A program made the position numbers and the translations under genes. 64,000 nt of DNA from Actinoplanes sp. NBC_00393. Its GTDB lineage: Bacteria > Actinomycetota > Actinomycetes > Mycobacteriales > Micromonosporaceae. The notes beneath the pieces were generated by a model. That model was not told where the DNA came from. It was given only the letters and a program-made list of their open reading frames with translations, and ran no database searches. Where the stretch lies: NCBI RefSeq assembly GCF_036053395.1, contig NZ_CP107942.1, positions 5,963,501-6,027,500 of the forward strand. Direction: 5' to 3'. Below, one piece after another: positions 55,226-64,000 of the stretch. Position 1 is the first letter of the stretch, and each line of letters starts with the position of its first letter.

Positions 55226-56656
55226 TCACGCCTCCGGGGTTTCGTTCCGGCCGGCGTTCTCCGCCGGCGTCGGCTGGGTAGGCACCTGCGCCGCCTTCTT
55301 CGCCGGCGCCCGACCCGCAGCACCACGCCGAGCCGTCTTGGCCGGCGCAGCCGCGTCCGTGTTCTTAGCCGGCGCAGCCGCATCCGTGGTCTTGGCCGGT
55401 ACAGCCGCGTTTGCAGTCTTGGCCGGCGAGGCCGCCGTCTTGCGGGCCGCAGCCTTCCGCGGCGCCGCCGCAGTGCTGGTCTCACCCTTCGGCTGGGCCG
55501 CAGCCTTCCGCGGCGCCCGCTTGCGCGCCGCCGCCGACGCGGCCGGTGCTGCCTGCTCCGGCTCGACAAACGCCAGAGCCGTCTGCTTCTTCGGCTCAGC
55601 CGCCGGAGACGCCTGCTTCGTGGACTCAGCCGCCACGGATGCCGGCTTCGGCTCAGCAACAGCCGAGGCCGTCTGCTTCGCCGGCTCGGCCACCGCCGGA
55701 GCCGCCGCGCGCGAGGCCTGCTCCGGCACAGTCACCGGCGGCAACTCAGTGGCCGCCGCAGCTTCCGTCACCACGCTCACCGGAGCGGCCGCAGTCCCAG
55801 CCGGCGCCGTCTGGTCCAGCGCCGGCTCCGCCCCCGTAGCCGGCGCTGCAGCCCGCTTGGCCACAGCCTTCTTAGCCGGCGCCCGCTTGGCCACCGGCGC
55901 CGAACCTCCAGCCGCCTTGGTCGCCGGGCCACGCGCAGCCTTGGCCGCCGCCGGACCACCCGCAGCCTTGGCCGGCGCGGAACCACCCACAGCCTTAGCC
56001 GGCGTCACCGCAGCCTTCTTGGCCGGCGCACGCTTCACCGGCGCCCGCTTAGCCGGAGCCGGCCCCTCCGACGCGACCGGAGCAGCCGGCGCCGCCGCAG
56101 CCGCGTCACCCGTACGCTTAAGGGCAGCCTTGGTCGGTGCCCGCTTGACCGCCTTCTTGGCCGGTGCAACCGGCCCCGCCGAAGCCGCCTCGACATTCCC
56201 GGACGGCTCAGCCGGCCCGGTCCCCGCCGCCGGCATCGCGTTCGGCTTGGCCTTGACCGCCTTCTTCGCCACCGCCTTCTTGGCCGGTGCCGGCCGCGGC
56301 ACCGGCGCCGGCTTCTCCAGCCGCGTCCCGGTGGTCGTGCCCTCCGCAGTCGTGGCCCGCGCCTCGCGCAGCTGCCGCTCCAGGTCGTGCACGCGCGTAG
56401 TCAGATCGGAAACCTCGTCGACCGTGGCCAGACCGACCCGCCCGAGCGCCCGGTCCACCTCGTAGCGGACGATGTTCGTCAACGCCTCGCGGTTCGCCAC
56501 CCCGGCCGAGACCAGGTCTTCCACCAGTCCTTGCAGTTGCGCAGCCGTCGCACCGCCCTTGTTGAGCAGTTCCCCGGCGACCTGTTGCGCTTTCTTACGT
56601 GGGGCCTCCGTCAGCCCGAGCGCCAGGTCCAGATACGCCCGCCATGCATCCGCCAT
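55226..56656 (-). CDS. Phasin-like protein with histone-H1-like Ala/Lys/Pro tail
   Basis: 476 residues from ATG 56656 (GAGGAGGCGAG upstream). Residues 1-110 are helical and phasin-like: RAYLDLALGLTEAPRKKAQQVAGELLNKGGATAAQLQGLVEDLVSAG, ending in a coiled coil (EVSDLTTRVHDLERQLREARA). The remaining ~360 residues are disordered and rich in APAKKA/AKRAPAKKA units. This architecture resembles PhaF-type granule proteins that bind both polymer granules and DNA. No PHA synthase is in the window. It could instead be a nucleoid- or envelope-associated scaffold. Confidence 0.8.
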   Translation of the reverse strand: MADAWRAYLDLALGLTEAPRKKAQQVAGELLNKGGATAAQLQGLVEDLVSAGVANREALTNIVRYEVDRALGRVGLATVDEVSDLTTRVHDLERQLREARATTAEGTTTGTRLEKPAPVPRPAPAKKAVAKKAVKAKPNAMPAAGTGPAEPSGNVEAASAGPVAPAKKAVKRAPTKAALKRTGDAAAAAPAAPVASEGPAPAKRAPVKRAPAKKAAVTPAKAVGGSAPAKAAGGPAAAKAARGPATKAAGGSAPVAKRAPAKKAVAKRAAAPATGAEPALDQTAPAGTAAAPVSVVTEAAAATELPPVTVPEQASRAAAPAVAEPAKQTASAVAEPKPASVAAESTKQASPAAEPKKQTALAFVEPEQAAPAASAAARKRAPRKAAAQPKGETSTAAAPRKAAARKTAASPAKTANAAVPAKTTDAAAPAKNTDAAAPAKTARRGAAGRAPAKKAAQVPTQPTPAENAGRNETPEA

Positions 56657-56751
56657 GATCTCGCCTCCTCTCGCCGCGTCGGGTGCCACGCTACCGGGCA
56701 CCCCCGATAACTTCCTGAGGTACCGTGCTGGTGTCGTGAGGGAGGGTGCGA

Positions 56752-57087
56752 ATGGCCACCGTGGACGAGTGCCGCCAAGCGCTGCACGATCTGGCTGCGA
56801 GACTTGACCGCAACGCCGAGGCGCAGGGCAAGCTCGACCTCGACCGGTCACTCGCCTGCCGGGTCACCGACCTCGAGACGGCCTTCCACGGCCGGCTGGT
56901 CGGCGGCCGCCTGGTCGACATCGCCGACGGCGACGACCCCCGGGCGAAGATCGCGTTGATCGCCGCAAGCGACGATCTGATCAAGCTGATCCGCGGCGAG
57001 CTGGACGTCACACGGGCCATCGCGACGCGGCAGATCGCCATCAAGGCGAACCCGTTCGACCTGCTCAAGCTCCGCAAGCTCCTCTGA
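56752..57087 (+). CDS. SCP2-domain lipid-binding protein
   Basis: 111 residues. Most of the sequence is one SCP2 sterol-carrier-like domain: SLACRVTDLETAFHGRLVGGRLVDIADGD...IALIAASDDLIKLIRGELDVTRAIATRQIAIKANPFDLLKLRKLL. Single-domain members bind hydrophobic ligands; the ligand is unknown. GAGGGAGG lies 6 bp before ATG 56752; an upstream GTG 56746 is in frame. Divergent from the phasin-like gene, sharing a 95-bp control region; both may deal with lipid. Confidence 0.88.
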   Translation: MATVDECRQALHDLAARLDRNAEAQGKLDLDRSLACRVTDLETAFHGRLVGGRLVDIADGDDPRAKIALIAASDDLIKLIRGELDVTRAIATRQIAIKANPFDLLKLRKLL

Positions 57088-57129
57088 CGACGACAGCGCT
57101 CAGAGGTACGCGACGGAACGGTCGAAGGT

Positions 57130-58413
57130 TCAACGTTCCGCGTTGGCCGACAACTTCTCCAGCCCGGTGAGAACCTGCCCGGCCGCCGCCGTCGCGGTGG
57201 ACAGCTGACGGGTCACCTCGGCCAGCACGGCCGCCTGCTCGTCCACCGAGGAGGCGATGTTGAGCTGCAGGTCGTGGATCCCGTCGACCGCCCCGGTGGT
57301 GGACGCGAAGGTCTGCGCCACGTCGTCGGTCTCCGCCACGATCGCGGTGATCACCTGGTTGACCTTCTGCACCGAACTGGCGGTCTCCCGGGCCAGATCC
57401 TTCACCTCGCCGGCCACCACCGCGAACCCTTTGCCCAGCTCACCGGCGCGGGCCGCCTCGATGGTGGCGTTCAGCGCCAGCAGGTTCGTCTGCTCGGCCA
57501 GGGACGCGATGATCGCGTTGACGTCCGCGATCTCACCCACCGACTGTTCGAGCTTGCGTACCTTCTCCCCGGCCGACGCGGCCGCGTCCTTGCCCTCCGC
57601 GGCCGTGCTCGCCGCTGACGCCGACCGGGTGGCGATGCCCCGCACGGACTCGGTGAGGTTCGCCAGTTCCCGGTCCACCGCCGCCACCGCGGAGATCGCC
57701 GCATGCGCCTCACTGCTGATCGTGGCCACGTCCGCGACGATCCGCCGGGCCCGCGCGGCGGTCTCCTCGGACCGTTGCCGCAGTTCCTCCGCGGCCCGTT
57801 CCTGCGCCTCGTGTTCGGCCCGTTCCACCTCGCGCCGGGCCTGTTCGGCCTGCTGGGCGAGGACCTCGTTCTCGCGTTCGGCCTGTTCCGCGAAGTGCCA
57901 GAAGATCACGATGCCGGCCACCTCGAGCACGAGCAGCCCGGCGTGCAGGGCGACCATGCCGATCGCCGCGCCGATGCCCATGTGATGGTCGCCGAACACC
58001 CGTTCCGGCGAGAGCAGCCCGAGCACGCCGTGGTGCACGACGACCACGCCGATCGACGAGACCAGCGGCGCCCACTGTTGATAGAGCGCCACGAAGATCA
58101 GTACGGCGTACAGGTGGATATGGGTGGCCATCTCCCCACCGGTCAGCTCGATCGCCACGAACGTGCACGCGATCAGCCCGACGCTGGTGTGCGACGACTT
58201 GCCCTTCGCCGACGGCACCACCGGCGCCAGCGAGGCCCACACGGCCACCGCGACGGTCAGCGCCACCGCCTCCCACACCGGCCGCGGCCCCAGGATGCCC
58301 ACCACCAGGAACACCGGCACGTGGAACCAGAGGAGCCGGCTGACGATCCGGTGCCGGGCCTGCCAGGACGCCTCGGAGAGCCGGGCGCCGCGCGGGAGTG
58401 TCAAAGAGCTCAC
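57130..58413 (-). CDS. Methyl-accepting chemotaxis-type receptor without a periplasmic domain
   Basis: 427 residues. About five to six helices span residues 25-180 with only short loops, then a long coiled coil. The signalling hairpin [41 protein letters not shown] is almost perfectly conserved. The receptor must sense through its membrane part or a cytosolic cue. It acts on a CheA-CheW system not in this window. GTG start; convergent with the SCP2 gene. Confidence 0.92.
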   Translation of the reverse strand: MSSLTLPRGARLSEASWQARHRIVSRLLWFHVPVFLVVGILGPRPVWEAVALTVAVAVWASLAPVVPSAKGKSSHTSVGLIACTFVAIELTGGEMATHIHLYAVLIFVALYQQWAPLVSSIGVVVVHHGVLGLLSPERVFGDHHMGIGAAIGMVALHAGLLVLEVAGIVIFWHFAEQAERENEVLAQQAEQARREVERAEHEAQERAAEELRQRSEETAARARRIVADVATISSEAHAAISAVAAVDRELANLTESVRGIATRSASAASTAAEGKDAAASAGEKVRKLEQSVGEIADVNAIIASLAEQTNLLALNATIEAARAGELGKGFAVVAGEVKDLARETASSVQKVNQVITAIVAETDDVAQTFASTTGAVDGIHDLQLNIASSVDEQAAVLAEVTRQLSTATAAAGQVLTGLEKLSANAER

Positions 58414-58538
58414 GTAGTACTGATCGGCTGGCCCCGCGAGGCCGTGAACGCTACATCGCGCAGAAGGTGCAAGGCCGGTGGCCGCAGCCGCGAACGGTGC
58501 AACGATGGAGTTCGGAGACGAGAAATCTGGGAGGGATC

Positions 58539-58826
58539 ATGAAACGTCCCCGCCCCGGCCTGCCGCGCATCGACGAGACGGTGACCGCCGCGGACCTGCA
58601 CGACTGCTGCGAGCAGGTTGCCGTGCCGGACTTCGACTACATGAGCGGCCCCGTGACGGCCTTCGTCGACGGCCTGCTGCACATCGACCCCGACGCGCCC
58701 CTGCCCCGCCGTCGCTACCGATACACCCCTAAACCGGGCGCCGAGGCGGAACGGCACACCGACGACGCCGCCCACAGCGCCGGGCACCTGATGGCCGACA
58801 TCACGCGCATTCACCCGCGGAGATAA
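58539..58826 (+). CDS. Small protein of unknown function
   Basis: 95 residues with GGGAGGG 4 nt upstream of ATG 58539. Acidic N-terminal part (RIDETVTAADLHDCCEQVAVPDFDYMSGPVTAFVDGLLHIDPDAP), then a basic, disordered tail with several His residues. Two adjacent Cys (DCC). No family recognised. Divergent from the MCP gene by about 125 bp. Confidence 0.65.
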   Translation: MKRPRPGLPRIDETVTAADLHDCCEQVAVPDFDYMSGPVTAFVDGLLHIDPDAPLPRRRYRYTPKPGAEAERHTDDAAHSAGHLMADITRIHPRR

Positions 58827-58844
58827 AGACACAGATCAAGCCCG

Positions 58845-58876
58845 AGCGGGGGTACGCGTAAAGCACAGTCCCCGCT
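58845..58876. terminator. Hairpin terminator
   Basis: AGCGGGG ... CCCCGCT with an 18-nt loop and TTCTT after it on the plus strand, between the convergent small-protein and HAD genes. Confidence 0.55.
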
Positions 58877-58889
58877 TCTTCCTGCGGTC

Positions 58890-59894
58890 CTAGACGCCCC
58901 AGGCCCGCAGCAGTTCCCGCGCGTCCTGCGATGCGCCCTCGATCGCCGACACCGCCACGCCGTCCCAGGTCACGCCGCAGAGCAGCCGCAACGCGTCGAC
59001 CGGGCCACCGGCCCCGTCCAGAGTCGCCCGTTCACCGTCCCGGGTGACCCGCCAGCCACCGGCCTGCTCACCGGCCGCCGGCACCACCGCGCCCTCGGCC
59101 GGACGGAACAGCCCGGACAGGTCCGCGCTCACGAACGTCGGACGGCGCTCCGGCGGCGCGGCCAGCAGATCGGCCGGCCCGCTCACCCCGGTCAGAACCA
59201 GCAGACTGTCCATGCCGGCGCCGACCGCGCCCTCGATGTCGGTGTCCAGCCGGTCACCGACGACCAGCGGCCGCTGCGCTCTCGCCAGGGTCGCCGCCGT
59301 GGTGAACAGACCCGGCTGCGGCTTGCCGACCACCACGTCCGGCTCCCGGTCCAGCGCGGTACGCAGCACCGCCACCAGTGAGCCGTTGCCGGGCAGCGGG
59401 CCGCGCGGGCTGGGCAGCGTGCGGTCGGTGTTGGTCGCGTACCAGGTCGCCCCGGCCCGTACCGCCAGCGCCGCCTCGGCCAGGTTCTTCCAGCCGACCT
59501 CCGGCCCGTACCCCTGCACCACCGCGACCGGCTCGTCCTCGAGCGTGCCCACCGGGGTGAGGCCCGCGTCGCGAACCTCGTCGCGCAGCGCGTCCGCACC
59601 GACCACCAGCACCGGCGAACCGGCCGGCAGCCGCTCGGCGAGCAGCGCCGCGGTGGCGCCGGCCGAGGTGAGCACCTCGGCCGGCGCCGCGCTGACACCC
59701 ATGCCGTTCAGCAGCGCGGCGACGTCCGTGCCGCGCCGCGACGCATTGTTCGTCGCGTACGCGATCGCGGTCCCGTCGGCACGCAGCCGCTCGACCGCCT
59801 CGCCGGCTCCCGGGATCGGCTTGTCGATCAGGAAGACGACCCCGTCCAGGTCGAAGACGACCAGGTCGTAGGCGCCGGCGAGGTGATCACTCAT
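58890..59894 (-). CDS. HAD-IIA family phosphatase
   Basis: 334 residues. Motif [12 protein letters not shown], motif [10 protein letters not shown], then a C2 cap, motif III Lys in [10 protein letters not shown] and motif [20 protein letters not shown], the NagD-like set. A C-terminal ~80-residue extension is not part of the HAD fold. It dephosphorylates a small sugar phosphate or nucleotide, substrate unknown. ATG overlaps the stop of the RGG-TPR gene as ATGA, so the two are translationally coupled. The same pairing (TPR protein then HAD) is found upstream of tlyA in M. tuberculosis (Rv1691-Rv1692). Confidence 0.93.
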   Translation of the reverse strand: MSDHLAGAYDLVVFDLDGVVFLIDKPIPGAGEAVERLRADGTAIAYATNNASRRGTDVAALLNGMGVSAAPAEVLTSAGATAALLAERLPAGSPVLVVGADALRDEVRDAGLTPVGTLEDEPVAVVQGYGPEVGWKNLAEAALAVRAGATWYATNTDRTLPSPRGPLPGNGSLVAVLRTALDREPDVVVGKPQPGLFTTAATLARAQRPLVVGDRLDTDIEGAVGAGMDSLLVLTGVSGPADLLAAPPERRPTFVSADLSGLFRPAEGAVVPAAGEQAGGWRVTRDGERATLDGAGGPVDALRLLCGVTWDGVAVSAIEGASQDARELLRAWGV

Positions 59895-62800
59895 CCCTGC
59901 GGACGCTCGTCCCCGGCCCGCCCGGTGAACTCGTCGCCCGGCTTCTCCAGCGAGTCGGTCACCCCACCGGTCCCCGCCGGCTCGGCCCCAGCCGCCGGCT
60001 TCTCCAGCGAGTCCGTGACACCCCCGGCGGATGCCGGCGCCGCGTTGCCGGCCGGCGCGGCGATCTCCCGCTCGCCGACCGAGTCGGTGACGCCGGCCCT
60101 GTCCGCCGACTCGTCGTCCGCCGCCGGCTTCTCCAGCGAGTCGGTCACGCCGCCCGTGGCCACCGCCACCGGCTCGCGCGAGCCCGGAGCCTCGCCCTCA
60201 AGCGGGTCGGTGTTCACGTCGGTCCCGGCAAGCCGGTCCTCGTCCCCGTCCTGCTCGTCCTGGTCGTCGCCCTGGACGTCGTCCTGCTCGTCCTCGTCTC
60301 GCTCGTCCTCGTCGAACTCGTCGTCGAGGTCATCGGCGTCGTCGGCGTCCGCGGCGCTGTCGGCCTCGGCGCGCGGGCCGTCGCCGGCGCCGTCCACCTC
60401 GGTCTCCTCGTCGTCCTCGTCCTCGAGGTCGTCGCCCTCGATGGAGACACCGTCGAGCTCGAGCAGCCGCTCAGCCGCGTCGGTCAGCTGCTCCTCGTCG
60501 ACCGCGGCAGCCCGCGCGAACCACTCCCGGGCCTCGTCACGGCGGTCCGCCGCGAGCAGCGAGTCCGCGTACGCGTAACGCAGCCGCGCCGCCCACTCCG
60601 CGTCCTCCTCCGAGGTCAGCTCCCGCACCTGCAGCATCGCCACGGCCGCGTCGTGCTGGCCGAGGTCGCCCCGGGCGCCCGCCGCCACGATCAGCAACTC
60701 GATCGCATTGGCCTTCTCCAGGGTCGCCATGTCGGCGCCGCGGAACAGGTCGATCGCCCGCTCCGGACGGCCCAGAGCGCGCTCGCAGTCGGCCAGCTCG
60801 GCCAGGTGCGTCTGCCGCCCGGTCATCCGGTGATAGGTCCGCAGCTCGGCGATAGCGGTCGTCCAGTCACCCGCCGCGTACGCAGCCAGACCCACCGCCT
60901 CCCGCACCACCGCGATCCGGGAAGCCAGCCGGCGCGCCGCGATGGCGTGCTGCAGAGCCAGCTCCGAGTCCTCGTCGATGATTGTCCCGGCCGCAACCAG
61001 GTGCCGCGCTACCTGGTCAGCAACGCCCCGCGCCAGCGCCACCAGCTCGGCGCGAACCTCCTGGTCGAGGTCGGTCGCCTGGATGTCCTCGGGAATCTCC
61101 GGCGCCTGGAAGACCGGCTGCCCAGCGTCCCGCTCGTCCTGCCGATCGTGGCCGGCCCCGTTGTCCCGGAACCCACCCCGGTCACCCCGGTCGTCCCGCC
61201 GGAAGCCACCGTCGCCACCCCGGTCCCCACGGAACCCACCGCGGTCACCCTGGTAGCCCCCACGGTCGCCGCCACCCTGGTAGCCGCCCCGGTCCCGGTC
61301 ACCACCACGGAACCCGCCGCGGTCGCCGCCCTGGTAGCCACCGCGATCCCGGTCACCACCACGGAACCCGCCGCGGTCACCGCCCTGGTAGCCACCCCGG
61401 TCCCGGTCACCACCACGGAATCCACCGCGGTCGCCACCCCGGTCACCCTGCGGCCGGTCACCCCGGTAGCCGCCACCCTGCGCCCGGTCACCCTGGAAGC
61501 TCTCGCGCGGCCCGCCCTGCGACCGGTCCCCACGGAACCCACCGCGGTCGCCGCCACCCTGGTAGCCGCCCCGGTCGCGGTCGCCGCCGCGGAACCCGCC
61601 ACGGTCACCCTGGGGCCGGTCACCGCCGCGGAACCCGCCACGGTCACCGCCCTGGAAGCCCTCACGGGAACCGCCACGGTCGCCCTGCGGCCGGTCGCTA
61701 CGGAAGCCGCCGCGGTCGCTCTGGAAGCCGCCCCGGTCACCGCCACGGTTCCGGTCGCCGCCACCCTGGTAGCCACCCCGGTCCCGGTCACCACCACGGA
61801 ACCCACCGCGGTCGCCGCCACCCTGGTAGCCGCCCCGGTCGCCCTGCGGCCGGTCACTACGGAACCCACCGCGGTCGCCACCCCGGTCGCGGTCCCCACC
61901 ACGGAATCCGCCACGGTCGCCGCCGCCCTGGTAACCACCACGGTCGCCCTGCGGCCGGTCACCACGGAATCCGCCGCGGTCACCCTGCGGCCGGTCGCTA
62001 CGGAACCCGCCGCGGTCGCCGCCCTGGAAGCCCTCACGGGAACCGCCACGGTCGCCCTGCGGCCGGTCGCTGCGGAAGCCGCCGCGGTCGCCGCCCTGGT
62101 AACCACCACGGTCGCCCTGCGGCCGGTCACTGCGGAACCCGCCGCGGTCGCCGCCACCCTGGTAGCCGCCGCGCGAACCGCCGCGGTCACTACCCTGGTA
62201 GCCACCACGGTCCCGGTCGCCACCACGGAACCCGCCGCGGTCGCCACCGCGGTCCCGGTCGCCACCACGGAACCCACCGCGGTCGCCACCGCGGTCCCGG
62301 TCGCCACCACGGAACCCACCGCGGTCACCGCCGCCCTGGTAGCCACCGCGGTCGCCCTGGGGCCGGTCACCCTGCGGCCGGTCACCACCGCGGAATCCAC
62401 CACGGTCACCCTGCGGCCGGTCGCTGCGGAAGCCGCCCCGGTCGCCGCCGCCCTGGTAACCGCCACGGTCGCCCTGCGGCCGGTCGCTGCGGAACCCGCC
62501 GCGGTCGCCGCCACCCTGGTAGCCACCGCGCGAACCGCCACGGTCACCACCCTGGTAGCCACCCCGGTCCCGGTCGCCACCGCGGAACCCACCGCGGTCG
62601 CCACCGCCCTGGTAGCCGCCGCGCTCTACACCGCGCGAACCGCCACGGTCGCCGCCGGCCTGGGAGCCGCCACGGTCGTCCCGGCGGAAGCCGCCACGGT
62701 CCCGGTCGCCGCCACCCTGGTAGCCGCCGCGCGAGCCACCACGGTCACCACCCTGGTAGCCGCCCCGATCGCGGTCGCCACCACGGAATCCACCGCGGTC

Positions 62801-63013
62801 ACCGCCCCGGTCCCGATCGCCACCACGGAAGCCGCCACGGTCGCCACCGCCCTGGTAACCACCGCGGTCCCCGCCACGGGAACCGCCACCCTGGTAGCCA
62901 CCCCGATCACCGCGGTCACCGCGGCGCGCGTCGCCGTCGCCGTCGCGACCGCGGCCGGGACGACGATCGTCGTCGCGGTTGCTGGAGCCGCCGTCCTGCG
63001 GTCCTTCAGTCAC
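59891..63013 (-). CDS. RGG-repeat / TPR protein with acidic tail
   Basis: 1040 residues from GTG 63013 with GGAAGGA upstream. Residues about 1-620 are an uninterrupted low-complexity region of Gly, Arg, Asp, Tyr/Phe and Gln in units such as [18 protein letters not shown] and [11 protein letters not shown]. Residues about 650-840 are helical TPR-like pairs ([78 protein letters not shown]). An Asp/Glu-rich stretch and a tail with GVTDSLEKP repeats follow. The TPR part probably binds protein and the RGG part RNA or itself. It heads an operon with the HAD gene, beside the rRNA operon. Confidence 0.9.
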   Translation of the reverse strand: MTEGPQDGGSSNRDDDRRPGRGRDGDGDARRGDRGDRGGYQGGGSRGGDRGGYQGGGDRGGFRGGDRDRGGDRGGFRGGDRDRGGYQGGDRGGSRGGYQGGGDRDRGGFRRDDRGGSQAGGDRGGSRGVERGGYQGGGDRGGFRGGDRDRGGYQGGDRGGSRGGYQGGGDRGGFRSDRPQGDRGGYQGGGDRGGFRSDRPQGDRGGFRGGDRPQGDRPQGDRGGYQGGGDRGGFRGGDRDRGGDRGGFRGGDRDRGGDRGGFRGGDRDRGGYQGSDRGGSRGGYQGGGDRGGFRSDRPQGDRGGYQGGDRGGFRSDRPQGDRGGSREGFQGGDRGGFRSDRPQGDRGGFRGDRPQGDRGGYQGGGDRGGFRGGDRDRGGDRGGFRSDRPQGDRGGYQGGGDRGGFRGGDRDRGGYQGGGDRNRGGDRGGFQSDRGGFRSDRPQGDRGGSREGFQGGDRGGFRGGDRPQGDRGGFRGGDRDRGGYQGGGDRGGFRGDRSQGGPRESFQGDRAQGGGYRGDRPQGDRGGDRGGFRGGDRDRGGYQGGDRGGFRGGDRDRGGYQGGDRGGFRGGDRDRGGYQGGGDRGGYQGDRGGFRGDRGGDGGFRRDDRGDRGGFRDNGAGHDRQDERDAGQPVFQAPEIPEDIQATDLDQEVRAELVALARGVADQVARHLVAAGTIIDEDSELALQHAIAARRLASRIAVVREAVGLAAYAAGDWTTAIAELRTYHRMTGRQTHLAELADCERALGRPERAIDLFRGADMATLEKANAIELLIVAAGARGDLGQHDAAVAMLQVRELTSEEDAEWAARLRYAYADSLLAADRRDEAREWFARAAAVDEEQLTDAAERLLELDGVSIEGDDLEDEDDEETEVDGAGDGPRAEADSAADADDADDLDDEFDEDERDEDEQDDVQGDDQDEQDGDEDRLAGTDVNTDPLEGEAPGSREPVAVATGGVTDSLEKPAADDESADRAGVTDSVGEREIAAPAGNAAPASAGGVTDSLEKPAAGAEPAGTGGVTDSLEKPGDEFTGRAGDERPQG

Positions 63014-63104
63014 GGATCATTCCTTCCAGTACGGCGGCGGGCCCTCGGTACGGGCGGCCATGCCTCGACACACAAAGTTACTAGGGGGCAGACACACAAA
63101 AGCA

Positions 63105-63140
63105 GTCGAGGGCCGACCCCGAGCTGGGGCGGCCCTCGAC
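63105..63140 (-). terminator. rRNA operon terminator
   Basis: An 11-bp perfect stem GTCGAGGGCCG (63105-63115) with its complement (63130-63140), and an inner CCCC-GAGCT-GGGG stem. On the minus strand it is followed by TGCTTTTGTG. It lies just past the 3' end of 5S rRNA, between it and the RGG-TPR gene. Confidence 0.8.
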
Positions 63141-63151
63141 CGTTACGTTGA

Positions 63152-63270
63152 GTCCGGCGGCGTCCTACTCTCCCACACCCTCCCGAGTGCAGTACCATCG
63201 GCGCTGGCGGGCTTAGCTACCGGGTTCGGAATGTAACCGGGCGTTTCCCCACCGCTATGACCACCGAAAC
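63152..63270 (-). rRNA. rrf: 5S ribosomal RNA
   Basis: The minus strand reads GTTTCGGTGGTCATAGCGGT, then AACGCCCGGTTACATTCCG and ends GAGTAGGACGCCGCCGGAC: a complete actinobacterial 5S of about 119 nt. The ends pair to form helix I (GTCCGGCGG-type). Boundaries are by eye and may be off by two or three bases. The spacer to 23S (63271-63381) contains a small hairpin, GGCCGGCCTTTAGAGGCCG. Confidence 0.95.
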
Positions 63271-63381
63271 AACCATCAGCGTGGAACAAACCAGCAACCC
63301 GGGCCGGCCTTTAGAGGCCGAACTACCGGGGTGGTTGTTCGTTTGCTGTGAATCACACAGTGGACGCAAGCGCAAAGTATT

Positions 63382-64000
<619 letters not shown>

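Noticed and set aside
60653..63151. 832-residue plus-strand frame rich in Val/Thr/Pro/Ala repeats
   Set aside because: It is the exact mirror of the RGG-coding repeats; the minus-strand frame has a start, ribosome site, a folded TPR domain and conserved synteny, so the plus frame is a shadow.
63271..63381. tRNA gene in the 23S-5S spacer
   Set aside because: No cloverleaf or TTCGAnTC-type T-loop could be made; only a short hairpin is present.

Overview
The window is very GC-rich, with mostly G/C-ending codons, frequent GTG and some TTG starts, and long spurious ORFs on antisense strands. Gene content and order point to a high-GC actinobacterium, most likely of the Micromonosporaceae (Actinoplanes-like). 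The main evidence is a gene order that I recall as matching the Mycobacterium tuberculosis Rv1691-Rv1711 block: TPR protein, HAD phosphatase, tlyA, nadK, recN, steA, mctB, pyrG, Nudix, xerD, parA, scpA, scpB, rluB. All of these genes lie on the minus strand and run from about 63 kb down to 12.8 kb.

Layout. 1-12.8 kb is accessory: a PIG-L deacetylase, an ABC exporter, a MatB-like malonyl-CoA synthetase, a GGDEF-EAL protein, a serpin, an MFS/LysR divergent pair and an orphan sugar-binding lipoprotein, with two inverted copies of a ~245-bp dispersed repeat. 12.8-15.7 kb is rluB-scpB-scpA. 15.7-27.9 kb is an accessory insertion holding a GNAT enzyme, a Lys/Ala-rich microprotein, acylphosphatase, a doubly frameshifted lipoprotein hydrolase, a GlxA-type regulator, a 1131-residue trypsin-like/STAND NTPase/membrane protein, a methyltransferase, a PfpI protein, and a 62-bp hairpin repeat array split by a complete IS3-family element. 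28-31.8 kb is the degenerate M50-like gene, parA, xerD and ald. 31.8-40.7 kb is a second accessory insertion with a TnpB remnant, a barstar-domain protein, small enzymes, a CPBP protease, a secreted S33 peptidase and two HEAT-repeat paralogues. 40.7-56.7 kb is the conserved cluster Nudix, pyrG, four envelope genes including murJ, mctB, steA, recN, nadK, tlyA and a phasin-like protein. 56.7-58.9 kb holds an SCP2 protein, an MCP and a small unknown protein. 58.9-63 kb holds a HAD phosphatase overlapping a remarkable RGG-repeat/TPR protein. The window ends in the 3' part of an rRNA operon (5S and partial 23S, minus strand).

How the genes fit together. The core cluster joins nucleotide supply (pyrG, nadK), DNA repair and chromosome maintenance (recN, xerD, parA, scpAB), ribosome modification (tlyA, rluB) and envelope or peptidoglycan functions (murJ, MraY-like, GT4, steA, mctB). 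Many neighbours overlap by GTGA or ATGA, so they are probably translationally coupled. The accessory islands are monocistronic and mixed in orientation, and carry the mobile DNA, the repeats and the candidate conflict or immunity proteins.
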